From contig MU129125.1 in NCBI GenBank assembly GCA_014904985.1, forward strand, positions 30,270 to 85,730: a DNA stretch of 55,461 nucleotides. Reading direction: 5' to 3'. Origin of the DNA: Hydnum rufescens UP504 (taxonomy: Eukaryota > Basidiomycota > Agaricomycetes > Cantharellales > Hydnaceae). The first letter of the stretch is position 1. Every line of letters starts with the position of its first letter. The notes under the pieces were generated by a model. That model did no database searches. It saw only the letters and a program-made list of their open reading frames with translations, and was not told the origin of the DNA. The position numbers were made by a program, and so were the translations under genes. Shown one piece after another: positions 42,838-53,900 of the stretch.

Positions 42838-45456
42838 ATGACAGAAGGAGATGAATGGAAAGCAGCATTCCGGATGAACCGAGGACTGTTCGAACCGTTG
42901 GTAATGTTCTTCGGACTTTGCAACTCCCCCGGGACATTCCAGAACATGATCAATGACGTCCTCAGGGAGTGGATCGACAACAGAGTATGCATTGTGTACC
43001 TGGATGACATCTTATGCTTTGCCAAGACTCGAGAAGAGTACGTCCGAGGCGTCCGAGGCATCCTACAGACCCTCTGGGAAAACAAACTCTTCCTGAAACC
43101 GGAGAAGTGTGAGTTCTTCCGAGATCGGATCGAATACCTGGGGATGATATTCACACCGGACCATGTGGAGATGGACCCTGTCAAAGTTGGAGGCATAACG
43201 GACTGGCTGGAGCCCAAAAACCTGAAAGAAACACAGTCATTCTTAGGGTTCATTAACTTCTACCGACGATTCATTCAGGATTTCGCCAAGGTTGCCAGAC
43301 CTCTAAACGATCTCACCCGGAAAGACACACCCTTCCGGTGGACCGATGCAGAACGTAACGCCTTCCTTAAACTGAAAGCCCTTGTCACTTCTGCACCGAT
43401 CCTGGTGTTTCCCTCCGAGTCCGGATGCTTCCGAGTGGAGGTGGATGCCTCTGGGTATGCAACAGGAGCTGTACTCTCCCAACTCCAAGATGACGGGAAG
43501 TGGCACCCAGTGGGCTTCTTGTCAAAAAGCTTATCCGAAGCCGAGAGAAACTATGACATCTACGACAAGGAACTCTTAGCCATCATCCGGGCCTTGGAAG
43601 CTTGGAGACACTACCTCGAAGGTTCCCCTCACTCGGTCGAGATCCTGACGGACCACCAGAACCTCCAGTACTTCTGGTCTGCCCAGAAGTTGAACCGGAG
43701 GCAAGCCCGGTGGAGCATATTCCTCTCTCAGTTCAACTTCACCCTCCAACACCGTTCCGGGACACAGTCCGGGAAGCCTGATGCCCTCTCACGCCGGTCA
43801 GACCATCCATGTGGGGACTCTGACAATTCTGATGTGGTGCTCCTGAAACCGGCCACCTTCCAGACACGGGCCACCAACTCCCCGGAGGTCATCACAGTCG
43901 AAGGGCCCAGCCGGAGCCTGATGGCACGGATTAAAAGGGCAATGGAGATCGACGATAAAGTGGTCCAGATCGTTAAGGAGCTGAATGGGGATGGACCGAA
44001 GACACACCTCAAGGATTGGGAACTCCATGGCTCCACGGTTCTCTACTGAGGCCACGTATATGTCCCGTTGGACCCCAAACTCTGTCATGACCTTGTGCAC
44101 GAGCACCATGATACTCCGACCACAGGTCATCCCGGACGGTGGAAGATGTACGAGCTGGTATCCCGCCACTACTGGTGGCCGGGGATGTCTCGATACATTG
44201 CGACCTATGTCTCTACCTGTGACACTTGCAACCGGACGAAAACCTTCCCTTCCAAGCCATCTGGAACACTCCACCCCAACCCTGTGCCGGACCGTCGATG
44301 GCAGGTCATATCCGTGGACATGATCACGGAACTCCCGGAATCACATGGATTTGACAGCATGATGATCGTCGTCGACCAATTATCCAAACGAATCCATGCA
44401 ATGCCCACGACCACCACAGTCGATTCTGCCGGGGTCGCCCGTCTGTTCTGAGACAACGTGTGGAGACATCATGGCCTTCCAGAAACCATTATCAGCGACC
44501 GAGGCTCCACCTTCACTTCCAAGTTCATGAAGGAGCTGAACTCACTCCTTGGCGTTAAAACAAATTTCTCGACAGCATTCCACCCCCAGACAGATGGACA
44601 GACGGAGCGTGTCAATCAGGAAATTGAGCAATACCTCCGGATATTTGTTAACCACCGGCAGAACGACTGGGCAGAATGGCTCCCTATTGCAGAATTCACA
44701 TATAACAACCATGTGCACTCCTCTACACGCCAGACCCCGTTCTGGCTGGACTCTGGACAGGACCCCCGCCTTGGCACTGAACCAGTCCATGCCGGGACAG
44801 TTGAAGCCGCCTCGGACTTCATCACTCGGATGCAGAAGGCTATGGACGAAGCCCAGGCCGCCTTACGGAGGGCTGCAGAAGACATGGCACGCTTCTATGA
44901 TGCCCACCACACGGACGCTCCAGAATACACAATTGGCAACCAAGTTTGGCTAGATGCATGCGACATCTCCACCGACTGCCCCACTAAAAAACTCTCTGAC
45001 AAATGGCTTGGACCCTATAAGGTTGATAAAGTCATCTCCCGCTCTGCCATCCATCTCAAACTCCCTACCTCCATGTGTATCCACCCAGTGTTCCATGTAT
45101 CCAAACTCCGCCCCTTCCGACCAGACCCAATTGCAGAGCACACAGCTCACCCCCCACCACCCCCAATCTTACGAGGAGGTGAAGAGGAGTACGAAGTCGA
45201 GCGAATCGAGAATTCCAGGTATTTCCGCTGGAAACTCCAGTACCTAGTGAAGTGGAAGGGGTACCCGGCTTCTGACAATGAATGGGTCCCCGAAGCCAAC
45301 CTGGACAACACCCCAGAGGCCATTCAGGAATTCCACCGGACTCATCCGGAGGCCCCGAGACGCATTAATGCTGTGGAGTTCACATCCATACCGTTCCGGA
45401 CCACCCAGTTCCTTACGGAGTCTCCGACGGACCTCCCGGACTGGTTGACACACTGA
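42838..45456 (+). pseudogene. Ty3 copy 2 pol: RT C-part, RNase H, integrase, chromodomain
   Basis: One reading frame is interrupted by only two TGA codons (44047 and 44449), both where CGA is expected. RT retains FGLCNSPGTFQ and IVYLDDILCFA (catalytic YLDD, about 42985-43017). RNase H follows with VEVDASGYATGAVL, YDIYDKELLAII and ILTDHQNLQYFWS (to about 43690). Integrase has the HHCC finger (HEHHDTPTTGHPG...CDTCNRTK), SVDMITELP, SDRGSTFTSKF and TERVNQEIEQYL. The chromodomain YEVERIENSR...LQYLVKWKGYPASDNEWVPE lies at about 45190-45320; in chromoviruses it guides integration to heterochromatin. The protease and first RT part are missing, replaced by 33958-42833. Confidence 0.93.
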
Positions 45457-45537
45457 CGGGTTCAAGGAACAATGTATTTACAAGGAGGAAAGAAAACAAG
45501 AAAAAAGGAGGAGTGGAAGACAGAACAACAGCTCGGA

Positions 45538-46426
45538 CTACTCATCGTCCTTGTCATCATCGTCCTCATCGTCCATGTCATCGCCCTCGCCATCAACATC
45601 GTCGTTACCACCCTCGCTATCCATTATATTGATGGGCTCCTCGGTACGCTGACGCTTGATCCTGTGTCTGGACGATGGACCCCCACCGGAGGCCAGCTCA
45701 ACTGTTCCAGACCTGATCCCCATCCACTCCGGACTTGGGACCGGAGGGTGAGAAACCACCTGGCAAGGGACCAGGTGCCGGGCAATGGCCTGGAGAGAGT
45801 CTCGCATCTCCCCCACCGAGAACGCCATCTCCTCTGCGGCCCGGGCCTGCTTCTCCAACGCCTCAGCCGACTGTTTGTGCACAAGCACGCTTTGCTCCAC
45901 GGCTACTGCAAGTCGGAGCTGGACATCCGCTGCAGGAGCATGAGCATGGCCCTGACCCGTCGATGGCTCGGCTCCGGACGCCCCTTCGTCGCCCAGCATG
46001 CATCGAACCTTCGCCATGAAGCATGGCCGGCATGCCCGCGTTCCCGGCTTGTCCTGGGGGACACAAGGGATCTGGTGCTGAATACAGTGAATGCACACGG
46101 TAGACCTGGAAGACATTATTACCAAGTAAGCGGAACTTCACCAAGACACGGACTCACGGCTGGTTCGCAGAGTCCTCCCGGACCCTCCTGGCAGTAGCCT
46201 CCGCGGTAGCCTTCGCCTCCGTGGCAGCCTTGGCCTCTGCAGCGGCCTTGGCCTCCACAGCTGCCTTACGACACGCCGCCTCAGCCACCTTCCGCTTCGC
46301 CTCCTCCTTCTTCCGCTCCTCCTCCATGAGCCTGCCCTCCTCCTCCTGTGCCTCCCTCAATGCCTGCGCAGCCTCTTCACGGCGGAGACGAGCTTCTTCG
46401 AACAGAGAACGATTATTGCCTGACAT
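45538..46426 (-). CDS. Antisense spliced gene of the Ty3 element: coiled coil plus Cys-rich cluster
   Basis: Exon 1 (46426-46158) starts MSGNNRSLFEEARLRREEAA and is a charged alpha-helical coiled coil. Exon 2 (46105-45538) starts STVCIHCIQHQIPCVPQDKP and contains CRPCFMAKVRC, giving a CxxC...C...CxxC...C cluster resembling fungal Zn2Cys6-like fingers, then KQSAEALEKQARAAEEMAF and an acidic tail ending DDDDKDDE. The 52-nt intron (46157-46106; GTGAGT...TTCCAG) joins the exons in frame to about 278 residues. It lies between pol and the 3' LTR on the opposite strand. Copy 1 has the same layout and intron. The acidic end after a Cys cluster could suit a DNA-binding or regulatory role, but function is unknown. 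Confidence 0.65.
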
Positions 46427-46497
46427 ATTACGTGGCACAAGAACTCCGGATGTTTCCGCGGATCGATCCTTCCTGCCTGCTCAGGACGATCGGGCTC

Positions 46498-46510
46498 AAG
46501 AGGGGGGTAA
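46498..46510 (+). promoter_or_regulatory. Polypurine tract, Ty3 copy 2
   Basis: AAGAGGGGGGTAA directly precedes the 3' LTR start at 46511. Confidence 0.85.
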
Positions 46511-47124
46511 TGTCAGAGTTCGTCCGTTTCCCAGTTAATTCCGGATTTGTTTCCGGATTTGTTCCGGTTTGTTTCCAGTTTGTCCCCGCCTCCATTTCAT
46601 TTCCCCTTCATTTCCTCATTTCCTTTACTTCCGGTTCTCACACACTTACCCCTGGCCCTGTCCCTGTCCCCTCCACTTTCCCATCCCCTGCCTGCTCCCC
46701 CTCTTGTGCCTGCCCCCCTGTAACCACCTCTCATTAAGCGATCAATCCCCTGTAGTATAGGAACTATGTATAAGTAGTCTGGGGCAAAATCCAGAGATTC
46801 AGCTTTGGTCTCTCAGGATTTCCGCTTCCACTCCGGACTACAGGTTAGCCTCACTGTACCTATTCCCTTAATGTTAATCTCAGGATTTCCGCTTCCACTC
46901 TGGACTACAGTCCGAGTACTTTCCAGTTGACTCCGTGAGCTTAAGGACTGCTGTGCTCATTTCCGCCTAGTCCCTTCCGGGCTGCTGGATTGCCTCTCCA
47001 TCTCAATCTCGTTATCTCGTTCTTGCCCAGATTCTCCCGGACTTACCCGGACTCACGCCGGACTTAGTCGGAGTTATCTGTGTTTATATTTGTCTGGTGC
47101 TCTCGTTGCAGCGTGGCCCTGACA
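46511..47124 (+). repeat. Ty3 copy 2, 3' LTR
   Basis: The LTR is 614 bp with the same structure as the 5' LTR, including the doubled TCTCAGGATTTCCG block, the TATAAGTA box at about 46768 and the AGCTTTGGTCT start motif. Confidence 0.95.
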
Positions 47125-47129
47125 CCCAG

Positions 47130-48113
47130 ATAACTTCGATGTCCTGGACAATGTAACAAAACTGCTATATTTGGCACACTATTATTGGCCAGATGGCATG
47201 TTCATGACAGCCACAGAACAAAAAGCCATCACAGCCACTCCCCAGACCATGGAAAACATCAATACCACAGCCAAAAGCATGACTGACATGATCAAATGCA
47301 CCACAGACCCTGCCAGCACCCCCTTTGAAGTCGACATGGGCTCACTGACCTGGGGAGACAATCCCCAACAAGCAGAAATGCTGGCCACATCACAAGGAAG
47401 CCAAGCAGATGTGGACATTTGGTGGGAGGACTGCCCAATCCAGCAACCCAACCCACCATCACCTATGGCATGGAGCCCAGACCATGGCACAATAGGGACT
47501 CCAGGCCCACTCCCCAAGGTCAACCCTGTGATCCACACTCAGGCCCAACCATATTCCTGGACCCCTGGAGGAAGATAGGCACTGGAGACCACACAAAAAC
47601 CTTTCTTCTCACTCCAGGCCACCATGACAACCCTCACCAGATTTCCAAACACACTCCAGGGACCTGGTGCCTGATGACAATGGGGGGTGATGACACTCCC
47701 CACCATGGGCCCTCAAATGCTACCATGCCCCACCCCCTAGGGAGCACCCTGATGCCTATACTCCAAGCCAGTCCTTAGCATCAACATGGCCCCAAATAGT
47801 GGGCTGAGTGCCATATGTCAACACTGCTGATGGGTCATGGCTTGAAGCCCCCATCATTCACCTGGCCCAACTCACCCAGGACCAGATTGACTCAATCAAC
47901 ATGCACACATGAAACTAGAACTGGCCTGTGCAGGATCTAGCAGGTCACAGTGCTGGGCTATACATTCCAAAACCCATCATGACCAATATTACAGGACCAA
48001 TGATAGTGATTGAGGATTTGGACTCACAATGTCACAGAGGGTATTCCTCACAGCACCAAACACTCATGCCTACAGGAATGGGGGGAATTGTTGGTAATGT
48101 GGAATTCCCATGA
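47130..48113 (+). pseudogene. Unrecognised open frame, 3' part
   Basis: Continues the frame of 31703-32287 directly after the Ty3 target duplication: DNFDVLDNVTKLLYLAHYYW, then EQKAITATPQTMENINTTAK and DVDIWWEDCPIQQP to the stop at 47578. Further pieces in other frames follow (GPTIFLDPWRKIGTGDH at about 47540; DLAGHSAGLYIPKPIM and GGIVGNVEFP at 47930-48113). CpG-poor with frame changes. No family was recognised. Confidence 0.5.
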
Positions 48114-48940
48114 CTATGAAACCCTCTGTTGTTATATCTCATCCTGCTAATCCTGTGTACTTGTTGTTAGCTTTACTTTTTCCTTTCTTTTCCACCTTCT
48201 TTTATATATAACCAGTGGAAAGCTTCTCCCACAGGGAGTTTGGTGCTGCCCTGGGCTTAGCTAGATTCTGACTTATGTAATAGGATAGCTCATAGTACTA
48301 GCACACCCAGCAAGCCCCAGAAAATGTATCTTTTCACTCCTTCAGAACTTGTGCCTTTGCGCAGTGCTGAAACAGCACACTGCACAACAGGCCATCCCTT
48401 ACATAATGAAATTTACTCTAGGCTCATGAGGGACCCAACCTAAGGTGAGTACCACACCCTTGTTTGTGCTTACAAGTCCCCAGCCAGGCCCCAAGCCCCC
48501 ACCTGGTGACCCCTGGAAGTTGAACCTTAATTCAGATACAACCAAATTAACACTAGTAGCCATCAATACTAGGCCTTTCCTAGTCTGGGAGTAACACCTC
48601 TGGACCCTAGCAGGAAAGCAGTGAGTAGGACAGTCCCTTCCTCTCACTGATCCCCCATCCTCTCCCCAGATAGTGACTGTGCCACTTGGCTGGTCACTAC
48701 TTTATACCTTTCATCATGACTCCCCCTCCCCCACACTCTTCTCCCCTGGACTCAGAGCAGTGCCAGTGCTTAGCTCTGTGTCCAGCTCCTCTGTCTAAAG
48801 CTAGTGCTGAGGGCAGTGTGATTACCTCTTCTTCTTCTTCTTCTTCCCTCATTCCCTCCATTCCTGCTCCCAACCCCTTGACTCTGCTTTTCCCAAGTAC
48901 AACAACAAGTGCCCTCCTGAAACTGGCAGGCACTTTGTTA
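48114..48940. other. No recognised gene
   Basis: A TATATATAA string lies at 48202. A (CTT)n microsatellite lies at about 48828-48846. Nothing else was recognised before the Ty3 fragment. Confidence 0.5.
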
Positions 48941-49629
48941 CAGATGGTGGGCTTGTGAGAGAGCTTTGGTCTTCTGTCAGGGCCATGCTGGGATGAGGGC
49001 ACCAAACAAGTATAAACATGGACAAGTCCAACTAAATCTGGGGAGGTCCAGTTAAGTCTGAGTAAGTTTGGGCAAGCATAAAGAGAAGGGACAATAGAGA
49101 GACAAGTCCTGCAGCCCATAAGGGTCTAGGCAGAAAAGGGGTGAGCTAGCCTTTGAACTTGTAGATCACACTAATGAACACTCAGAACTGTAGTCTGGAG
49201 TGGAAGTGGAAATCCTGATATTAACATTAAAGGAGTAGGTACAGTGAGGCTAACCTGTAATCCAGAGTGGAAGCAGAAATCCTGAGAGACCAAAGCTGGG
49301 GTCTCTGGATATCACTCCTGGACTACTTATACATGGTTCCTATACTATGGGGGAGTGATCACTTAACAAGAGGTGGTTACAGGGGGGCAGGCACAGGAAG
49401 GGGAAGTGGGCAGGAGGCAGGGGGCGGGGGCAGGAACAGACAGGGGACAGGGATGGGAAAGTAGAAGGAACAGGAACAGGAATAGGAGTAAGTGTGTGGA
49501 AACCAGAAGTGACAGAAATGAAGGGAAAATGAAATGGAGGTGAGGATGAACCCAGGAAAAGGTGGAGACAAATCAGAAACAAATCAGAACCAAAACTGGA
49601 GTTACCCAGGAAATGGATGAACTCTGACA
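48941..49629 (-). mobile_element. 5'-end fragment of a third Ty3 copy (LTR plus primer site)
   Basis: On the minus strand an LTR runs from TGTCAGAG at 49629 to CCCTGACA at 48975 (655 bp), with the doubled TCTCAGGATTTC block. It is followed by the primer site AGACCAAAGCT (48972-48962) and about 20 nt of gag leader, then unrelated sequence. The LTR keeps the complementary 11-mer at 49287-49297. CpG-poor. No second LTR was seen, so this is a truncated copy. Confidence 0.85.
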
Positions 49630-49689
49630 ACCAGACATTCTTCTTCTCAGTTCACTCAGCATCCATGGAAAACCAATTGCTGTTGTTTA

Positions 49690-51211
49690 TATGATAATCA
49701 GTATCTGGAGCCTGACTCCAGGGTGCTACCAGTGTTGCAGAAGAGGTATGACTTTGATGGGGTGGTGTATCCTTTTTATGATGCATTTTACAGATATATT
49801 GCTCCACAGCTTCATTGCCAAGAGCCTGGAAACTGGGAAGTCAGTCACCATTTTCCATCAACATCCTATACCCATTGTCAATTAGTAGGCCTTCTCTCAA
49901 CAATTGGTCACATTCTGGACAGTTCCTGATACCAGGTACATGGGTGCCCATCAGTCTACAGAACCAGCAGAACTTAGGGGTATTATCTGATCTAGGTTTG
50001 GTTCCAGGATCAAATAATTCATGCTTACCCCCTAGTCTGCCAGGTCTTTCTTCTCCAATTGATTTTTTAGAGATTTGCCTTGACAATCACCTGACTTCTT
50101 CTGCCAGTTGGTCTACTTTGTCATCAGATCCCCTGGTGTCTGCCGCATTTTTGCCAAATCTCTGAGCAGACCCTAGGGATTTGTCATGTGTCTCAAGCAG
50201 AAGAGTTAGTCACCTAACATCTTCTGTGAGTTGTTCTACTTGAGGGTCACTTGACTTCTGTTTTCCAATAACATTTCACCTGATGTCTTTTTCTGTATAG
50301 TGATGTTTGATCTTATCAGGTTTTCAGACAGAGGATTGCTCTTTCCTTGAAGAACAATGCCTTTGCCTCTCATCTTCAGAGCTGCTAGGGTCATCTTCAG
50401 AAGAGCTTTCACTGCTGAGCCATTGCCCAATTCAGTGTCTTCACTATCACTATCTTTAAGGTCACTGTATAGGTCCTTGGAAGATTTCCTTGTCTTCTTA
50501 GATTTAGCTGGCTTTCAGGTTTCCCTTTCATCATCTTCTGAATCATCAGACTCAAAGTCAGATGTTCAAGATCTGGTATAGGTAATCTGAGAGTAAACTG
50601 AATCCTTATCCAAGATAGACAGAGCAATCTTTTGATAATGTCAACATCTTGAGCTACAGACCCATCCAAGTTAGGGTTTGTAATCTTTAGATCTTCATAT
50701 ATATCTTTTTGGAGGGACCTAGGCAAACCCTCCCAAAAGAATAAATTCTTATCTTCAGAATTTAAAGGTTTGGGCCTAACATATTGAACCTTTGTCATGA
50801 AGTCCTGATAGTATTGTGCAAAGTGGGAATGCTTGGAGATTATCCACTTCTTCTTGATGAATATCTCAATGTCCCTTTGAGTGTAATGAGGTTTGTGGTA
50901 GTTGGTTGGTAGAGATCAGATAACCTTTTCTTTAAGGCATCCCACCCATGACCAGAAGTTACTTCCTCAATGGTGCTGATTAGATCCCTGACTGCCTTTT
51001 TACAGTACAGAGGTAGCTGCTTGCACTTCTGGGATTCATCCCATCCTGCCTCCCCAGTGCCTACCTCATAGTCTGCTAGGAATTCCCTTAGGTTTCTTCC
51101 TGTGAACTTGGGAGCATCTCTTGATGAAGGCATAGGCATTGAAGAGTGCACAACTAACCTTTCAGAAATCATTTCATGACCTTCTAGGTTATTTTGAGTA
51201 AAAGCTGTCAC
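49690..51211 (-). pseudogene. Third RetroX-type gag, decayed and divergent
   Basis: Minus-strand Gag starts at 51211 (MTAFTQNNLEG), with MPMPSSRDAPKFTGRNLREF, the family signature also seen in the other two copies (MPxPxSRDAPxFTG). It continues with LNSEDKNLFFWEGLPRSLQK (about 50750). The zinc knuckle CWFCRLMGTHV...NCPEC and DQLLREGLL lie near 49950-49900. It belongs to a different subfamily from RetroX, as the middle is poorly alignable. Frameshifts break it into at least four pieces. Confidence 0.7.
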
Positions 51212-51221
51212 CTGTGCATGC

Positions 51222-51416
51222 CAGCTTGTACTCTTGCCTTAGGTGGCTGCTTTGTCCATACATGGCTGGTACTCTTGCCTTAGGTGGCTGCTTTGTCCAT
51301 ACATGGCTGGTACTCTTGCCTTAGGTGGCTGCTTTGTCCATACATGACTTGTACTCTTGCCTTAGCTGGCTGCTTTGTCCATACATAGCTTGAACTCTTG
51401 CCTTAGGTGGCTGCTG
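51222..51416. repeat. 41-bp tandem repeat, about 4.7 units
   Basis: ACTCTTGCCTTAGGTGGCTG recurs at 51230, 51271, 51312, 51353 and 51394, an exact 41-bp period. Units carry CTTTGTCCATACAT and differ by a few bases. It lies in the leader between the LTR and gag of the third RetroX-type copy. Confidence 0.9.
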
Positions 51417-51427
51417 TGAGCTGCCAT

Positions 51428-52010
51428 TGTTGGTATTAGAGGATTGGATCAATCTTGTTTTATTACATAATCCACATGATGTAAGCTCTGTGATACCTAG
51501 AGATTAACCCACAGTGAAGTGGGGTTCCTGTCTCCCTGGCTCTAATGTCCCCATGCTGCATGTGCCACCCTCCTTGTGTCCATGAATCCCACCATGTGTG
51601 TGAATTCATCACATGACCAAAACTAAACTCATATTCAACCCCATAACACTGTATCTGAAAGTATAGCCTGTATTGACTTGAAGCTGTAACCTGCAACCAT
51701 GGCCCCTGTGGCCAACCTGGAACTGAAACTGAAACCATATCTGTACCCTGAAAAAGTTGCCTGACTGTACTGTGATGGACCTGCAACCATAACCCAAACC
51801 CATGATGCTGTTACACCCCAGCTTCACCTATCATGTGCACACCCTCCATTCCTTTGTACTGGTGCAGATATCCCTTATGTAACCAACCCTGCCACTCTTC
51901 TTTTTTCTGTTCTGATTGAGACCAGCCCTCTGTTGTTGGGATTGGATCAGTCTCATCCTGATTACATAATCCACATGATGTACAGTATATCACCCAGGAT
52001 TTCCTGATCT
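51428..52010. repeat. Pair of short direct repeats about 500 bp apart
   Basis: GGATTGGATCA...ATTACATAATCCACATGATGTA occurs at about 51440-51485 and 51940-51985, each preceded by TGTTG-type sequence. They may be the ends of a small terminal-repeat element (TRIM-like). No target duplication was identified. Confidence 0.4.
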
Positions 52011-52269
52011 CCTATTAAGTTTTTCTCTCACTAACAGCCATAAGTCTGTATGCCTGCATTTAAAAAATGATATAATCTGTATTTTCATGAGATAACCACA
52101 TTGATTATGCCAAATTGAAATGGATTTCATCAAGGTATTTTAAATGGAAATTCATATCAGAATAGCATTTGGGACTCTGGGGCCAATGCACTTGTTTCTG
52201 AGGATGTCAAATTCAGATGTGGAATCAAGACAATGCTCCCCACATGCACTCTACAGAATATGGCCATAT

Positions 52270-52510
52270 TCTCATCCAGTGCCCCCCCCCCTGCTAATAC
52301 ACCCCCCACTCCTGCTGGAATAACCCCCACCCCTTCCCCTGCTGGAATCACCCCCACCCCCCCCCTGCTGGTTACAACCCCCTCCCTGCTGGTTACAACC
52401 CCCGCTTCCCCTGCTGGTAACACCCCTCCCCCCCCCCTTGTTGGCAACACCCCCCCTTGTTGGTAACACCCCCCCTCTCTGAAGTTAATAATCCCCCCCG
52501 ATTTAACAAC
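52270..52510. repeat. C-rich minisatellite
   Basis: Repeats of the form CCCCTGCTGG(A/T)(A/T)(A/T)(C/A)AACACCCCC with many C runs of 4-9. The minus strand is correspondingly G-rich with closely spaced runs, so it could form G-quadruplexes. Unit lengths vary around 18-33 bp. Confidence 0.85.
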
Positions 52511-52569
52511 CCCCCACACAGTGGATTGATTAACACTCTGTAACACTTAGAAGTGCCAGTACATAGTAT

Positions 52570-52690
52570 TCTAATTACCCCATAAATGTGTGGTCTCCTT
52601 AGCACTGTTGTTTAAGGTAGACTGCTGCTGTAATGGCATTAAGAGGTCTCATGTTCAAACCTGAGTGAGAGTGTTTGTTTTTGGCACCTT
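52570..52690 (+). mobile_element. Second tRNA-like SINE candidate
   Basis: TTAGCACTGTTGTTTAAGG (about 52598) resembles a pol III A box and TGTTCAAACCTGA (about 52653) a B box, about 50 nt apart. There is no acceptor-stem pairing. It is weaker than the candidate at 6115. Confidence 0.35.
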
Positions 52691-52699
52691 GGCTCCCAT

Positions 52700-53050
52700 C
52701 ACATGGAATGTGGTGGCTCACTGCCCAGTTCAAACTCCAAAGATGAGCTAAGCAGAATTGAAACTCTGAAGATGAGGTAATCTTCAACCTAAGTCCATTA
52801 TGTTATAGATAGATTTCCTGGTTGCATGACCAAGCTAGATTGAAAAATGTTACCTGTCCTCATACCTTGAGGAATGGGTTGAAAACATATGTTGGTTATG
52901 TCAGGATTCTCAGACTCTGAGTCTGAAGAGTAAGTTATGGGTGTGTTGGGTTGCATTTTGTAAGTAGATTCACAATCAAAGTTGGTTGAGTTGTTGTTGA
53001 TTGGAGTATCCAGTTTGACTAGAATCCTATGTCAGAATGGTAAAACCACT
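52700..53050. other. Leader-type sequence, no gene recognised
   Basis: Between the SINE-like block and the primer site. TCAGACTCTGAGTCTGA at about 52910 is a small palindrome. Nothing else was recognised. Confidence 0.4.
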
Positions 53051-53068
53051 CCCTGTAAGGACCACCAG
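53051..53068 (-). promoter_or_regulatory. Primer-binding site of the third RetroX-type element
   Basis: The minus strand reads TGGTGGTCCTTACAGGG, identical to the site at 35177, adjacent to an LTR end (TACA read leftwards, 53072). Confidence 0.65.
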
Positions 53069-53071
53069 TTT

Positions 53072-53900
53072 TGTAGGGGTTTTCTCCTGGTGTTCAGAAG
53101 AAAACAAGAGCAAGTCAAATGACAGAGTCTAGACTTAGTCTTAAGTGAATGACAAGGAACTGGTTCTCATTACTGAGACAGGTGCAAGAATCAAGGACTG
53201 GATATAGGGGTAGAGAGTGCATGTGGAGAGTTTGGATAAAAGAGATGAAAGGTTGAGAGGTTAATGAATAGGGGCTAAAGCATGAGAAGGGTGTGAAGTT
53301 GATCAAGAACTTAGGTAAGACTTGTTACAGGTTACTAAGGGCCTTAAATCCTCTCCAAGTGTACTGAAGATCTACCTCTTGATAAGCTGTGCTAGACTTA
53401 TTTATGCTAGGCTTAAGCTATTGAGGACTTGGTCTTCCAATACTTGTGAAGTCAGATTTCTCCTTTTCTACTGTAGAACTTAGTCTAGTGTGTCTAAGGT
53501 GATCTGGATGTGTGAAGAATAGAGTGATTGTTGGGGAACCCCCTCTTTTTCTTGCTTTCTACCCAAGATTCCCCTCCTTTTATACCTGACAGAGAGCCCC
53601 TATTATGAAGCATTCCCCTGTCTAGTTATAGAAGGATGGGAAATGAACCTTTTGTTCTATCCTAAAAATAACCTATGACTCATCTATGACTCATATGCCC
53701 TATTGTTCCTAAATGAACTTATTGTTCTACCCTAAAAATATCCTATGACTCACATATTCTAGAAGGGTACAGCCCATGTTCTAGAAGAGCACAGCACCTC
53801 CTGATGGTGTTACCACAACATCTTTTATGAGGTCTAACTTTAGGGTTGCTATGGCCCTAAAGGTCTCCCCAAATATTGAATGCCATTTATGGATTAAAGG
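53072..53900 (-). repeat. LTR of the third RetroX-type element
   Basis: The inner LTR edge is at 53072, ending CTACA on the minus strand. TGACTCA sites and repeated CCTAAAAATA(A/T)CCTATGACTCA blocks lie at 53660-53750, and a TTTTATACC box at about 53577. The outer edge was not found; 53900 is only the limit of recognisable features. Confidence 0.5.

Larger units (their letters stand above)
32293..47124 (+). mobile_element. Ty3/Gypsy chromovirus, copy 2, CpG-rich, with nested insertion
   Basis: LTRs lie at 32293-32905 and 46511-47124, and the 5-bp target duplication CCCAG flanks it (32288-32292, 47125-47129). The order is LTR, self-priming site, gag, a 8.9-kb RetroX-type composite (33958-42833) replacing protease and the start of RT, then RT, RNase H, integrase, chromodomain, antisense gene, PPT, LTR. 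The coding parts are close to intact: two TGA codons in the remaining pol and one TGA plus a 1-nt loss in gag. It is younger than copy 1 by CpG content. Confidence 0.95.

Noticed and set aside
45472..46197. Plus-strand 241-codon frame after the chromodomain with a hydrophobic stretch, envelope-like position
   Set aside because: It is the complement of the antisense gene's exon 2; the hydrophobic run is the complement of its acidic tail. Conservation of exon boundaries favours the minus strand.
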